Shown here: positions 1-7,962 of the stretch, in pieces | Layout: each line of letters opens with the position of its first letter | Position numbering within the stretch: the first letter of the stretch is position 1 | DNA from: a virus | DNA: 41,969 bases | IMG/VR virus record: IMGVR_UViG_3300028864_000046 | Coordinates: 1 to 41,969 of that record | Direction: 5' to 3' (one strand) | Notes under the pieces: generated by a model | Seen by the model: the letters and a program-made list of their open reading frames with translations, nothing else | The model's database searches: none | Told to the model about the DNA's origin: nothing | Program-made: the position numbers and the translations under genes

Positions 1-65
1 GACACAATGAGCAACACTTTAATACGAGCGCAAAAACAAGGCATTAACCATAGGTGTGTGTTAGC
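1..65 (+). repeat. 3' end of an attC-like recombination site (cut by window edge)
   Basis: Positions 50-65 read ATAGGTGTGTGTTAGC. This matches the right arm of the complete sites at 39560-39692 and 40189-40319 (ATAGGCGTGTGTTAGC) with one substitution. The left arm (GCTAAC...GGCTAT) would lie outside the window. The sequence right after the site, TTAGCAGCATACC, nearly repeats the sequence after the third complete site at 40975 (TTAGCAGTCATACC). Integron attC identity is inferred from the arm structure; no integron integrase is visible. Confidence 0.5.
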
Positions 66-118
66 AGCATACCGCTTGTCTTTCGTATCAAAAAACTTTT
101 TGCGGTTGCTGCTAACAA
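59..118. repeat. Inverted repeat (hairpin) after the attC-like end
   Basis: TGTTAGCAGCA(t)ACCGC at 59-75 is complementary to GCGGTTGCTGCTAACA at 103-118, leaving a loop of about 27 nt. The arms are 16 bp with one bulged base. The order GTTAGC...GCTAAC is opposite to that of the attC-like sites, so this is the junction between the partial site and what follows. It could be a very short empty cassette or a folded regulatory element upstream of the gene at 148. Confidence 0.45.
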
Positions 119-147
119 TATTATATGCGTAGTTCAATTTTTTGACC

Positions 148-393
148 ATGTCTAAACACACTGAAATAAGCGATTTATACTTCAAAGCCTATATAGAAGG
201 TGATATAGAAGACCATGAGATGGTTCAATTTATTGACCAAGCAATGTTGTATTTAGGAGCTAAAACATTGGCTGCTCAGGCTAAATATAAAGGAGTTGAT
301 TATAATGTAATAAAGAAACAAAAGAAGCGACAATTCAATCCATTATACACATTCGTTGTCGGTGGTGTTGAGTTTGTCAAGAATAATGATTAG
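148..393 (+). CDS. Small protein with possible helix-turn-helix
   Basis: An 81-residue protein of unknown function. I chose the ATG at 148 over an in-frame TTG two codons upstream because ATG starts dominate the window. The middle (about residues 37-58, LAAQAKYKGVDYNVIKKQKK) has the spacing of an excisionase/MerR-type helix-turn-helix, in which a short alanine-rich helix is followed by a basic recognition helix. This is pattern resemblance only. The gene stands alone, with an attC-like end upstream and a perfect stem-loop at 421-445 downstream. It could be the last gene of a cassette array or a small phage regulator. Confidence 0.55.
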   Translation: MSKHTEISDLYFKAYIEGDIEDHEMVQFIDQAMLYLGAKTLAAQAKYKGVDYNVIKKQKKRQFNPLYTFVVGGVEFVKNND

Positions 394-420
394 AATAACA
401 GATCCGAAAGTAATTATCAA

Positions 421-445
421 TGAGCTGACACAACGTGTCAGCTCA
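421..445 (+). terminator. Stem-loop after the first gene
   Basis: TGAGCTGACAC at 421-431 pairs perfectly with GTGTCAGCTCA at 435-445 around a 3-nt loop. Only a weak T tract follows (TTCTG), so it may be an imperfect or bidirectional terminator. The same lead-in (ccgaaagtaatt) precedes this hairpin and the one at 514. Confidence 0.55.
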
Positions 446-513
446 TTCTGTAGGTAGACACTCAGAGCCGTTACTAATATTTTTCAATTTACATTCAGTG
501 CCGAAAGTAATTC

Positions 514-545
514 AAGCCCGGGCAAAGCCTGGGCTTTCTTCTCTT
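514..545 (+). terminator. Rho-independent terminator
   Basis: AAGCCCGGGC at 514-523 pairs with GCCTGGGCTT at 527-536 (10 bp, one G-U) over an AAA loop, followed by TCTTCTCTT. It is a second hairpin about 90 nt after the one at 421. The stretch 394-996 otherwise holds no convincing gene. Confidence 0.6.
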
Positions 546-665
546 CAGATAGAGATTTCAGATCCGATACATTTCAATTTGTTTTTGCTCCATTTTCCCC
601 CGCGCCCCCAAGATTTAAATAGAAAGCAATTAATTACAAATTGAAAAATATAAATCGAAATAACC

Positions 666-975
666 GACCTACAGACCTACAGACCTATATATATATTATT
701 TTTCAATAAAAAATTATTATATATAAGTGGTAATCATTGCTTTATGTTCGTGTATAGTTGTAGGACGGTGTAGGTCACAGATATATAATTGTAGGTCGGT
801 GTAGGTCGTATAAAAATATCCTTGTAGGTCGCTTTTCTGTTAAAACCTACAAATATAGGTCGAAAAACATATTTGTAGGTCGTTTTTTTATTGATAAATG
901 TTTGGCTATATTATTTGAATTCAGTAACTTGTATGATAATAAAAAACTCCTGTAGGTCGATAGGTCGGTAGGACG
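666..975. repeat. Iteron-like array of TGTAGGTCG units
   Basis: About 14 copies of a 8-9 bp unit (consensus TGTAGGTCG) lie in very AT-rich DNA. Three GACCTACA/GACCTATA units are in 8-bp tandem at 666-689 on the opposite strand. Forward units start at 759, 769, 790, 800, 823, 855, 874, 951, 961 and 968, with one reverse unit at 845. Pairs at 759/769 and 790/800 are 10 bp apart, about one helical turn. Irregular spacing in both orientations suits a multi-site protein-binding region, such as a replication origin or regulator array, and does not fit CRISPR. Confidence 0.6.
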
Positions 976-1044
976 TAAAATATTGAAAAATATATTTTGA
1001 GTAAAAAAAATGTTTTAAATTTTTCAAAAAATAAAAACCATACA

Positions 1045-1611
1045 ATGAGCAAATTCACCATAAACATTCCTTGCAAACCTTACGTGAAAAGATTTTTAGA
1101 GTTAAATTACGGATCACCGGTTGATTTTACGAAGGATAAGACGCTTTATATAGAATTTAGAAACAAACTTATGCGACCGTCAACTCGCTATAATAACTGC
1201 TACGATAAGTTGAAATTCGACAGGTATAGCGAAACAGTTTCTATAAAAATAACTGAATCAGATTTTTATCAATACGGTTGGGATTTATCGATTACGGATA
1301 TGGTTAACTTCAATGTAATTATTGAATCCCGGGCAAAAACGTTTATGTACATAATTGTCGGTACCCGATTATCTTTTGGTCAATACTTGACCGACTGTAT
1401 TGGTTATTTTCAGCAAAAATATGATTTTCCTGAAACTGTGTGGCCAAAAGAAAGTATGATCAAAGATTGTCAGCGAAATCTGAATATTACAAAAAATGAA
1501 ATTGTTAACAATATTTCTGAAATGATTGATAAAATAACAATAGTGAAATTGTCGGAAAAAAGGACAATTTCACACAAACTTAAAAAAGAACATGAAAGTA
1601 CTAAATTTTGA
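1045..1611 (+). CDS. Hypothetical phage protein
   Basis: A 188-residue protein that I do not recognise. I chose the ATG at 1045 because the only longer reading uses a TTG inside AT-rich leader sequence. It is mixed and soluble-looking, with a basic serine-rich tail, and shows no signal peptide, membrane segment or recognisable catalytic motif. The last 20 bases overlap the next gene, so the two are probably co-transcribed. It lies directly downstream of the iteron-like array, so a role in binding that array is possible, but nothing in the protein shows it. Confidence 0.55.
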   Translation: MSKFTINIPCKPYVKRFLELNYGSPVDFTKDKTLYIEFRNKLMRPSTRYNNCYDKLKFDRYSETVSIKITESDFYQYGWDLSITDMVNFNVIIESRAKTFMYIIVGTRLSFGQYLTDCIGYFQQKYDFPETVWPKESMIKDCQRNLNITKNEIVNNISEMIDKITIVKLSEKRTISHKLKKEHESTKF

Positions 1612-2068
1612 TTTTGATGGTAACCTTGGCGGGTTATCTCGAATGTTCGCAATCCCTGTTTCGAGCTATAAAAGAGTGAGGCGTGATCATACTACTAATT
1701 ATAATTATTTGGAGGTAATCAACCCTGATAATATAATTGATATATACTTTACGGATGATACCGAGAACTTCACGGAGGATTTTGAGAACGGTGCCTATAA
1801 GGTTAATGTGTCGGGAATCAATCCAAAGTCGAATAAGATAAATCAGGAGCAACTCACACGGTTGCAGTCGGAAGTATATTGGTTTATTTTGTTCCAGGAT
1901 AATAACGGATTTGTACGTTTGGCTGGTAATGAAGAAAACCAACCGGCTTTTAGTAGTTCCGAAACAACTGGCCAGATAACCAGTCGTAATCAGATCGCGT
2001 TTTCTTTCTCCGGCGTTCAGTCAGATTCATGTTTGTTTATTGAATTGGAAGAAATGGACAATTTATAA
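1592..2068 (+). CDS. Hypothetical protein, possibly virion-associated
   Basis: A 158-residue acidic protein that overlaps the upstream gene by 20 nt in another frame. It starts MKVLNFDFDGNLGGL and is rich in aromatic and acidic residues with beta-strand-like alternation. There is no signal peptide or membrane helix. Its position just before the head-protease operon and its composition suggest a small structural or assembly protein, which is inference. It ends 25 nt before a terminator whose loop contains the next operon's promoter element. Confidence 0.55.
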   Translation: MKVLNFDFDGNLGGLSRMFAIPVSSYKRVRRDHTTNYNYLEVINPDNIIDIYFTDDTENFTEDFENGAYKVNVSGINPKSNKINQEQLTRLQSEVYWFILFQDNNGFVRLAGNEENQPAFSSSETTGQITSRNQIAFSFSGVQSDSCLFIELEEMDNL

Positions 2069-2093
2069 GGGTTTTAGGTCTTTTTAAATGTTA

Positions 2094-2131
2094 AACAGTA
2101 GGGGGTTTTGTCCTTTCTACTGTTTTTTTTT
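2094..2131 (+). terminator. Terminator with promoter box in its loop
   Basis: AACAGTAG at 2094-2101 pairs with CTACTGTT at 2117-2124, followed by a run of seven further T. The 15-nt loop contains most of the TGTCCTTTC box of the downstream late promoter, so termination of the upstream unit and initiation of the capsid operon share the same bases. Confidence 0.7.
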
Positions 2132-2147
2132 GCGGTTACTTTTGCTT
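2109..2147 (+). promoter_or_regulatory. Phage late promoter 1 (head-protease/capsid operon)
   Basis: The TGTCCTTTC box at 2109-2117 is followed by exactly 17 nt and then GTTACTTTTGCTT, whose TACTTTTG at 2137-2144 fits the Bacteroidota -7 box TAnnTTTG. The same box-17-box layout occurs at six other places before late operons. Transcription should start near 2151, 14 nt before the ATG of the protease gene. Confidence 0.75.
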
Positions 2148-2164
2148 AAAATAATTTAAGAGTT

Positions 2165-3274
2165 ATGGCAAAAGACAAGGTTATTGAAATCATTGGTGGT
2201 ATCAATGATTATAATATTTCTAGAGATTATGTAAAATACATGCTTGATCAGGCTGGTGCCGGTCCTGTATTTATTGATTTTTCATCACTTGGTGGTGATG
2301 TGAATCAGGCGCTTCAGATAAAGAAATTTATTGCAGATCGAGGCGATGTGACACTTCGCTATTTTGGATTCAATGCTTCTTCTTCAACGGTTGTTGGTCA
2401 TGGTGCTGTGAAAACTCAGATTTATGAGGATTCAATGTATTTAGTTCATAAACCATTGGTTGGTACTGATCCTACTTGGGGAAGTATGAACGAAGATCAA
2501 ATTCAAGCAGCTATTGATAGTCTTATTTCAAAGAAAAATGATGCTTCAGCAGCAACACTTATAATTGCGCAGGAATATGTAACTAACCGTAATCTGGAGA
2601 TGAGCAAGGTTATGGAACTTATTACGGCAGGTAATTGGATTACTGCTCAAAAAGCTGTAGAACTTGGTTTGGTAGATGAAGTAATCCCTTCTAGTTCCAA
2701 AAAATCAGCTGTTACAAACGAAGTTATCGCCATGATGACTGCTAATGGTTTTCCTGCAGTACCTGTTGAAAATTCTTCCGAAGAAGAAAAAGAAGAAACT
2801 CTCATTACAAAAATTATCAATAAAATAAATTCATCAACCAAAACAAAACCTCAAATGACTAAAGATTATTCTTTTATCAATTCCGTACTCGGAATTGAAG
2901 GCGTTGAAGTTAAGGATGGAATGGTCTCTGTGACCGTTGAAAACATCCTGAAGCTGAACAACGAGATCAAAGCCAAAGGTGATGCTGTAACAACCTTAAC
3001 TGCTGAAAGAGACACAGCAGTTACCGACAAAGCTACCGCCGAAACTGCTCTGAATGATGCGACAAGTAAAATTGACGCCATTCACCCATCTGTAAAAGCT
3101 GCTACGACGCTAGAAGCTAAAGTGACTGCTATTAATGCAGAATTAGCCAAACGTCCGGCTGCTAAAGTTGAAAAACCTCATGGTAAAGAATCAGAATCAA
3201 ATGTTGAAGATGCAGCTGATTGGGATACTATCGATAACCTTGAGCATAACAAAATTGCTGACAAAGAAATTTAA
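2165..3274 (+). CDS. ClpP-type head maturation protease fused to scaffold-like tail
   Basis: A 369-residue protein. Residues 1-180 have the ClpP/crotonase-like serine protease fold pattern: GGDV at 43-46, nucleophile region NASSSTVVGHG (Ser73 likely), His95 in MYLVHKP, and ITAQKAVELGLVDEV near 160-175. The ERDRF segment that carries the catalytic Asp in housekeeping ClpP reads ITAGNW, so the third residue is not evident. Residues 210-369 are charged and coiled-coil-like, rich in A, T, E and K, as expected of an internal scaffold. The protease would cleave itself and the scaffold during capsid maturation. It is the first gene of the capsid operon, and the capsid gene follows 21 nt later. Confidence 0.85.
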   Translation: MAKDKVIEIIGGINDYNISRDYVKYMLDQAGAGPVFIDFSSLGGDVNQALQIKKFIADRGDVTLRYFGFNASSSTVVGHGAVKTQIYEDSMYLVHKPLVGTDPTWGSMNEDQIQAAIDSLISKKNDASAATLIIAQEYVTNRNLEMSKVMELITAGNWITAQKAVELGLVDEVIPSSSKKSAVTNEVIAMMTANGFPAVPVENSSEEEKEETLITKIINKINSSTKTKPQMTKDYSFINSVLGIEGVEVKDGMVSVTVENILKLNNEIKAKGDAVTTLTAERDTAVTDKATAETALNDATSKIDAIHPSVKAATTLEAKVTAINAELAKRPAAKVEKPHGKESESNVEDAADWDTIDNLEHNKIADKEI

Positions 3275-3294
3275 ACCTTTTTAAACTAATTATT

Positions 3295-4245
3295 ATGGCT
3301 ATCGATAAAACAGCTATTATTACTGAGTACGGTGCTTATTATAAGGCCGGAAGCGAAAACGAAAAACGGTTAAAGAGACTGTTGTTGTTTGGTCGCGAAA
3401 CTACCAAACTTGCTACTGAAATTAAAACAGATGATACTATCTACCAGATGGGTCAATCTGTAATTTCTTCATTGGTACAGAGTTTCCAAAAAGGGTTCAC
3501 TCCTAAAGGAGATGTCAAATTCACTCCAAATGAAATCCGATTATTTCACTTTAAAGTGGATTTGGAAATTTGGCCTGATGATATTTCAGATAGCTGGTTG
3601 GGATTTTTGGAAAGTAATTCACTTACTCGTAAAGAGTGGCCACTTATTCGTTACATCATGGAATCTCACTTCTATCAAAAAGTTGATGATGATATGGAAC
3701 GTAGAGTATATTACAAGGGTGTTTTTGTTGCTCCTACTACCGGAACTGCCGGCTTGACAGAGAACTCAATGAATGGCTTGAAGTATTATTTGCAACATAA
3801 ATCAGTAAACCATGTTACGATGGCTGCTTTAGATGCTTCAACCATTTATGATGATGTTGAAGGATTCTATGAATCAATTTCAGCGGAATACCAAGGTCAA
3901 AAAATGATTGTCGCTATGTCACCATCGTGGAAGCGCAAATTCTTGAAAGACAAACGCGCTTTGGGTTATTACCAAATAAAAGGAGCGAATGAAATTGATG
4001 ATAGCATTGATTTCACGCCTTCAAATGTTATTGGCTTACCTTCTATGGAAGGAACGAATGACATCTGGGCAACTCCAGTCGGAAACTTCTTGCATATTAC
4101 CAAAAAGGGTGAAAATTCTTCAAAAGTAAATATTGAAGAATCTAAACGTTGTTTGGCTATAATGACTGACTGGTACGAAGGCTTAGGCTTTGGTATTAAT
4201 GAAACTGTTTGGACTAACGTTGCCGCTGCAGCTCCTGTGTCATAA
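3295..4245 (+). CDS. Probable major capsid protein
   Basis: A 316-residue protein, called mainly from position: it follows the maturation protease/scaffold and precedes another structural gene. Size, lack of membrane segments and mixed alpha/beta composition fit an HK97-fold capsid subunit. The segment around residues 190-235 (IYDDVEGFYESISAEYQG...VAMSPSWKRKFLKDKR) resembles the spine-helix and P-domain part of capsid proteins, where a helix is followed by a basic loop. I cannot identify a family signature, so the call rests on synteny. Confidence 0.6.
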   Translation: MAIDKTAIITEYGAYYKAGSENEKRLKRLLLFGRETTKLATEIKTDDTIYQMGQSVISSLVQSFQKGFTPKGDVKFTPNEIRLFHFKVDLEIWPDDISDSWLGFLESNSLTRKEWPLIRYIMESHFYQKVDDDMERRVYYKGVFVAPTTGTAGLTENSMNGLKYYLQHKSVNHVTMAALDASTIYDDVEGFYESISAEYQGQKMIVAMSPSWKRKFLKDKRALGYYQIKGANEIDDSIDFTPSNVIGLPSMEGTNDIWATPVGNFLHITKKGENSSKVNIEESKRCLAIMTDWYEGLGFGINETVWTNVAAAAPVS

Positions 4246-4271
4246 GTGTAATCTATTAAAATTCATATATT

Positions 4272-4856
4272 ATGAGTAGAGTAAATTTAGAATCTATCGA
4301 CCATAATTTGGAAGGTGGAAATATGTCAGGAATTGTTCCTCAGCTGATATACGGTTATTTGGAAGATGTGGCTGTATGGCCAACTGAACCGGCACCTACG
4401 GTTGCATTAGGAGTAACAACTCCGTTGACGTTGGCAGCTGCCGGCGCATTGGTTGGTGACGTGGTAATGAAAGCCGGTACCCGTGCTTTCACGTTGGACT
4501 TTACCGAAGATACCGGTTTGTTCAAAATCAATGTTGTAGGCGAAAATGACGGTGGTCATTTTGAATATGACTTGACTATCATTAAGGCTAAGATCCGCAA
4601 AATAATTTTGGGCTTCCAAAATGCTTCTGTTGATCGTAAAATGTTCTTTATCGTTACTGACGAAAATAGCCAAACTTATTTGATGGGTAGCAAAACCCGT
4701 GGTTGTGGTTTACAAACTGGTGGCGATGGAAATACAACCGGTACAACCGGAAGTGATCGTAATCAATCGTCACTGAGCTACAAGTTCAGAACTCGTAGAG
4801 CACTCGTTTACGAGGGAGATACCGAAGATCTGTTGACCTTAGTTCCGGTATCGTAA
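4272..4856 (+). CDS. Virion structural protein, possibly tail tube or head decoration
   Basis: A 194-residue protein, glycine-, threonine- and valine-rich, with beta-strand alternation throughout and a flexible Gly/Thr loop near residues 150-162. No signal peptide or transmembrane helix is seen. It is the third gene of the capsid operon and is followed by a perfect palindromic terminator. Tail-tube proteins and capsid decoration proteins both look like this, and sequence alone does not separate them. Confidence 0.5.
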   Translation: MSRVNLESIDHNLEGGNMSGIVPQLIYGYLEDVAVWPTEPAPTVALGVTTPLTLAAAGALVGDVVMKAGTRAFTLDFTEDTGLFKINVVGENDGGHFEYDLTIIKAKIRKIILGFQNASVDRKMFFIVTDENSQTYLMGSKTRGCGLQTGGDGNTTGTTGSDRNQSSLSYKFRTRRALVYEGDTEDLLTLVPVS

Positions 4857-4875
4857 ATGCCAAATTTAAAATTTG

Positions 4876-4906
4876 AAAGCCTCTCACAATTGTGAGAGGC
4901 TTTTTT
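4876..4906 (+). terminator. Rho-independent terminator of the capsid operon
   Basis: A perfect palindrome at 4876-4903, with arms beginning AAAGCCTCTCACAA, runs into TTTTTT. The next late promoter box, TGTCCTTTT, begins at 4906, so terminator and promoter are fused. Confidence 0.85.
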
Positions 4907-4944
4907 GTCCTTTTATCGCACGGAAAAACGCACGACTTTTGCGT
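4906..4944 (+). promoter_or_regulatory. Phage late promoter 2 (packaging operon)
   Basis: TGTCCTTTT at 4906-4914 is followed by 17 nt and then ACGACTTTTGCGT, with GACTTTTG at 4934-4941 in the -7 position. The predicted start near 4948 rules out the TTG at 4905 as the translation start of the following gene. Confidence 0.75.
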
Positions 4945-4973
4945 ATCATATTTATTCACCTAATTTTAAATGT

Positions 4974-5792
4974 ATGGATGTAAACACCACTGCCGGGGTA
5001 AGAGATGAAGTTATTACCTGGGTAAACAGTAAATCAAAAGATCTTGATACCGGACTCAATCTAATGGAGAAATCCGGTTATAAACCTCATGTGTGTGCTA
5101 ATTTCTTGAAAAACAGAAATAGACAGGATATTCCTAAGAAACTGGAGGCTGAACTTCGCTTGTATCTTCGCTATTATGCCAACCCAACGGCTGACATACA
5201 CAAAGATGAAGAACTTGAAGTTGAAAAGGCTATAGCCGAAAAGATTCTTAGCAATATTGAAATCGAATTGGCTAAGGATTATCCGCCAATTATCAAGCAG
5301 TTGCTTCAGATTTATTCCGACTCGTACAAAGATCGCTCAATTGCTCATACCGATTTGAAAGATGTAGGTGAAGCCAACGACGAAGAATCGATGGATAAAC
5401 GTAAATCTATTCTGTTGGTAATTGGATCAATGAGCTTGCGTCAGGAAGCATTGTGGAAAGCGTTTGAAGCTTACAGGGCTGATGGTACTCTTCCTGAAGA
5501 AGAATTATTGACAGCTGTGTTTGTTGCAGGCGAAGAAATGAATACTACTGAAGCACCTAAGCAAAGTAAATTCAAATTGGCTGAAACATTGGAAGATTTG
5601 AAAAAACAATCTGATGGTTGGAGAATCAAAATTTCAAAAGCCGGTAACCGCTTGAATTTCCAATCGGAAAAGAAAGAGGACAAACCAAATCCAATGCCTG
5701 AAGGTCCGAAGCGCATAACCGTTGAAAAGCACATTGAACGGCTTACGGCTGAGAAACTTTTGATTGACACAGCTATTGCTAACATGAAATAA
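4974..5792 (+). CDS. Hypothetical protein, first gene of the packaging operon
   Basis: A 272-residue protein. A longer reading from TTG 4905 would use the late-promoter box as coding sequence (reading M-S-F-Y), so I set the start at the ATG at 4974, about 26 nt after the predicted transcription start. It is largely helical and acidic, and its last 60 residues are a lysine-rich, coiled-coil-like tail. I do not recognise the family. Its stop overlaps the start of the PLD-like gene by one base, which implies translational coupling. Confidence 0.6.
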   Translation: MDVNTTAGVRDEVITWVNSKSKDLDTGLNLMEKSGYKPHVCANFLKNRNRQDIPKKLEAELRLYLRYYANPTADIHKDEELEVEKAIAEKILSNIEIELAKDYPPIIKQLLQIYSDSYKDRSIAHTDLKDVGEANDEESMDKRKSILLVIGSMSLRQEALWKAFEAYRADGTLPEEELLTAVFVAGEEMNTTEAPKQSKFKLAETLEDLKKQSDGWRIKISKAGNRLNFQSEKKEDKPNPMPEGPKRITVEKHIERLTAEKLLIDTAIANMK

Positions 5793-6373
5793 TGCTGGTT
5801 AAACACGTAAAAATAGAGTTAAACGCAAATCAGAAAACTGATACTGCAAAGCAACCCGAAGCCATTGAAGCTTCGGGTGCTTCTCTTTATTTTTCGAGCG
5901 AAACAAGTTTGGTAACAAAACACCTGGGCACAATTACTCCGGGACAAGATAAGCATTATTGGAGCTTTGGAAACTTCAACATGATGAGGCTTATCTTTTG
6001 GGTATTGGAACAAACGGGACCGGCTGATATTATCCTGAGCACTTATTCAATCAGTCCAAAAACAATTCAGGGAGTCATTAACCGGAGAGAAAAAGGATTA
6101 ATACGAAATATTCGTTTCCTGATCGATAATCGTGTTCGGTCATTATCTCCCAAGCCGTTCGACATGCTTGTAGCTAATTTTGATTATCGCTGCATATCCA
6201 TTCACGCCAAAGTAGCGTGTATATGCAACGATAACTGGAATATAACTATAGTTAGCAGTCAGAACGCTACCGATAACCCGAAAATGGAACGAGGAACGAT
6301 TTATACCGGTATTGATATTTTTAATTTCGACAAAAAAGTATTGGAAAATGCATTTATCAGAGGAACAACTTAG
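5792..6373 (+). CDS. Phospholipase-D-superfamily (HKD) protein
   Basis: A 193-residue protein with one HKD-type motif: His138-x-Lys140 in ISIHAKVAC, followed by NDNWNITIVSSQNATDNPKME, where the Ser-Ser-x-Asn-Ala-Thr segment and Glu166 match the usual continuation of PLD-like nucleases. Single-HKD members (for example Nuc-type endonucleases) work as dimers. It is shorter than two-motif phospholipases. There is no signal peptide, so a cytoplasmic nuclease or a nucleic-acid-processing role in packaging is more likely than lipid hydrolysis. The surrounding genes are translationally coupled. Confidence 0.65.
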   Translation: MLVKHVKIELNANQKTDTAKQPEAIEASGASLYFSSETSLVTKHLGTITPGQDKHYWSFGNFNMMRLIFWVLEQTGPADIILSTYSISPKTIQGVINRREKGLIRNIRFLIDNRVRSLSPKPFDMLVANFDYRCISIHAKVACICNDNWNITIVSSQNATDNPKMERGTIYTGIDIFNFDKKVLENAFIRGTT

Positions 6374-6623
6374 TGGAGTGGAAGAAATGGCTTACCGATG
6401 CTTCAGTCCGGAACTCACAGCCATTAATATAGAGGTTGACGAAATAGAGTTTTGCGAGGCCGTAAGTATTCCAGGTACTGAAGAAAGAAAAGCCTACTAC
6501 AAAGGCTTTATCCGGCAACAGACTGAGCTTTGCGAATCTATTATAAAATCAGCCGGCAATGGAAGCAATCCGGCACAACAACAATTATTATCACTTATTC
6601 AAATTCTAGCCTCAAGCTTATGA
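6348..6623 (+). CDS. Small hypothetical protein
   Basis: A 91-residue acidic protein. I chose the ATG at 6348 because upstream in-frame starts lie deep in the PLD-like gene; even so the two genes overlap by 26 nt. The predicted structure is mainly helical (residues 10-50 and 60-88), with no membrane segment. Its stop overlaps the next ATG as ATGA. The function is unknown; a packaging or head-assembly accessory is suggested only by its place between the PLD-like gene and the terminase block. Confidence 0.6.
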   Translation: MHLSEEQLSGVEEMAYRCFSPELTAINIEVDEIEFCEAVSIPGTEERKAYYKGFIRQQTELCESIIKSAGNGSNPAQQQLLSLIQILASSL

Positions 6624-7360
6624 AATTACCCAAAATAGTAATGGTTATTCCCTGTTGGGAACGTGTTGAAGTATTTAGCCTGGTATGCAAACAGCTCGAT
6701 ATTTTTGCCGAAAAGACGAAAGAAATAATTGATTTCAGAGTAGTGTATGTGTTCAGCGAAAATGATCCTGAATTATTTGAATTGAAATATGCTTACTTGA
6801 CCAGTAACCATCAAAGGCACCATATTTTCTCCGATAACGAATTACTGGGGCAAAAATTGAATGACGGAATTACTTATGCTCAGGTATACGAATATGACTA
6901 CCTGATGAACTTTGGTAGCGATGATTTGATTCACGAAAGTATTATTGATCTATATATGCCATTTATCAATGCTAGGACTGCAATTTTCGGAATCAATAAA
7001 CTTTATTTTCTCCAAAAGAATGAAGATCCTTTGTTTTTCTCAAGCTATAATGTGCCGTATGTAATTGGTGCCGGTAGAATGATTCACCGTTCGGTTGTGC
7101 AATATGTGATTTTCAAACATGGAGCACTTTATTTACCTGAAATAAACAGAGGTATGGACACCATGTCGGCCAAACGAATGGAAGAATGTGGATATAAACA
7201 ACGGGTTATAGATCCCGGAGAATTTCCGATGATTGTCGACATTAAGTCAGAAATCAATATAAATAGCTTTGAATCTATCTCTACGCATAAATCAAGGGTG
7301 AAAACGTGCGATATTTCGATACTTGAAAACGAATTTGAACTACTAAAAACGTACAAATGA
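6620..7360 (+). CDS. Glycosyltransferase-like protein (GT-A fold)
   Basis: A 246-residue protein. It begins with a hydrophobic strand, KIVMVIPCWER, typical of nucleotide-sugar binding in GT2-like enzymes, and carries the acidic metal/sugar-nucleotide motif FGSDDL at residues 98-103. A later segment, YVIGAGRMIHRSV, resembles the acceptor-side region. The start is the ATG at 6620, overlapping the previous stop (ATGA); the next gene overlaps in the same way. A phage-borne transferase could glycosylate virion protein, phage DNA or a host surface sugar. Its place in the packaging operon favours a virion or DNA target. Confidence 0.6.
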   Translation: MKLPKIVMVIPCWERVEVFSLVCKQLDIFAEKTKEIIDFRVVYVFSENDPELFELKYAYLTSNHQRHHIFSDNELLGQKLNDGITYAQVYEYDYLMNFGSDDLIHESIIDLYMPFINARTAIFGINKLYFLQKNEDPLFFSSYNVPYVIGAGRMIHRSVVQYVIFKHGALYLPEINRGMDTMSAKRMEECGYKQRVIDPGEFPMIVDIKSEININSFESISTHKSRVKTCDISILENEFELLKTYK

Positions 7361-7959
7361 AATCGATTGATCAACCAAAGTATCAAACTAAAAAGTCATT
7401 GGCTGAGCAAGAACATGGACTTATTTTGGCTCATATTCTGGATCCGGACGAATCACCGCTTCCGGAAGAATGCAAGGATAAATTCAACCGTGTTATTTCT
7501 GCTGCTAAAATGCTGGATAGTTATCATCCAAGCAATGTTATTCCACGGTTACTTGCAAAGTATAATATAAATTTGAGCACGGCTAAAAAGGATATACAGC
7601 TCGCTCAGGAACTTTTCAAGTCAAAACATACATTCGACTGGGATTACTGGCAACAATGGCAAATAAAGGATTTGGTTGATACAATCCACACTTGTAAATT
7701 GCTTGGAAAACATAAGGAACGTATTGCAGCTCAAAAAGTGCTTCGTGAAGTTATTGGCGAAAAAACTGTTGGAGCGGAAGATCCTAAACGTATGGAGAAA
7801 TCGACATTCAATATACAATTGAATGATAATAAAACGATTGTAAATCTAGATCTTAGTCAACTTAAAGGACTTACTCCAGCCGATATACATGTAATTGTAA
7901 GTGCTATAATTGCACCAAATGAAACAGATGATCAAGTTATAGAAATTTTAAACACATAA
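7357..7959 (+). CDS. Probable terminase small subunit
   Basis: A 200-residue protein, translationally coupled to the glycosyltransferase gene and two genes before the large terminase. Residues 45-90 are helical, with the pattern of a DNA-binding region (VISAAKMLDSYHPSNVIPRLL, then NINLSTAKKDIQLAQ). A central charged helix pair follows, and the C-terminus is acidic and beta-like, as in small terminases that form rings and bind packaging sites. The assignment is by position and domain layout; no diagnostic motif is visible. Confidence 0.55.
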   Translation: MKSIDQPKYQTKKSLAEQEHGLILAHILDPDESPLPEECKDKFNRVISAAKMLDSYHPSNVIPRLLAKYNINLSTAKKDIQLAQELFKSKHTFDWDYWQQWQIKDLVDTIHTCKLLGKHKERIAAQKVLREVIGEKTVGAEDPKRMEKSTFNIQLNDNKTIVNLDLSQLKGLTPADIHVIVSAIIAPNETDDQVIEILNT

Positions 7960-7962
7960 ATT

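Noticed and set aside
435-644. 69-codon ORF
   Set aside because: It starts inside one terminator stem and reads through the other hairpin; the residue composition is not protein-like and there is no promoter.
666-975. CRISPR array
   Set aside because: Units are only 8-9 bp, occur in both orientations, and are not separated by spacers of uniform length.
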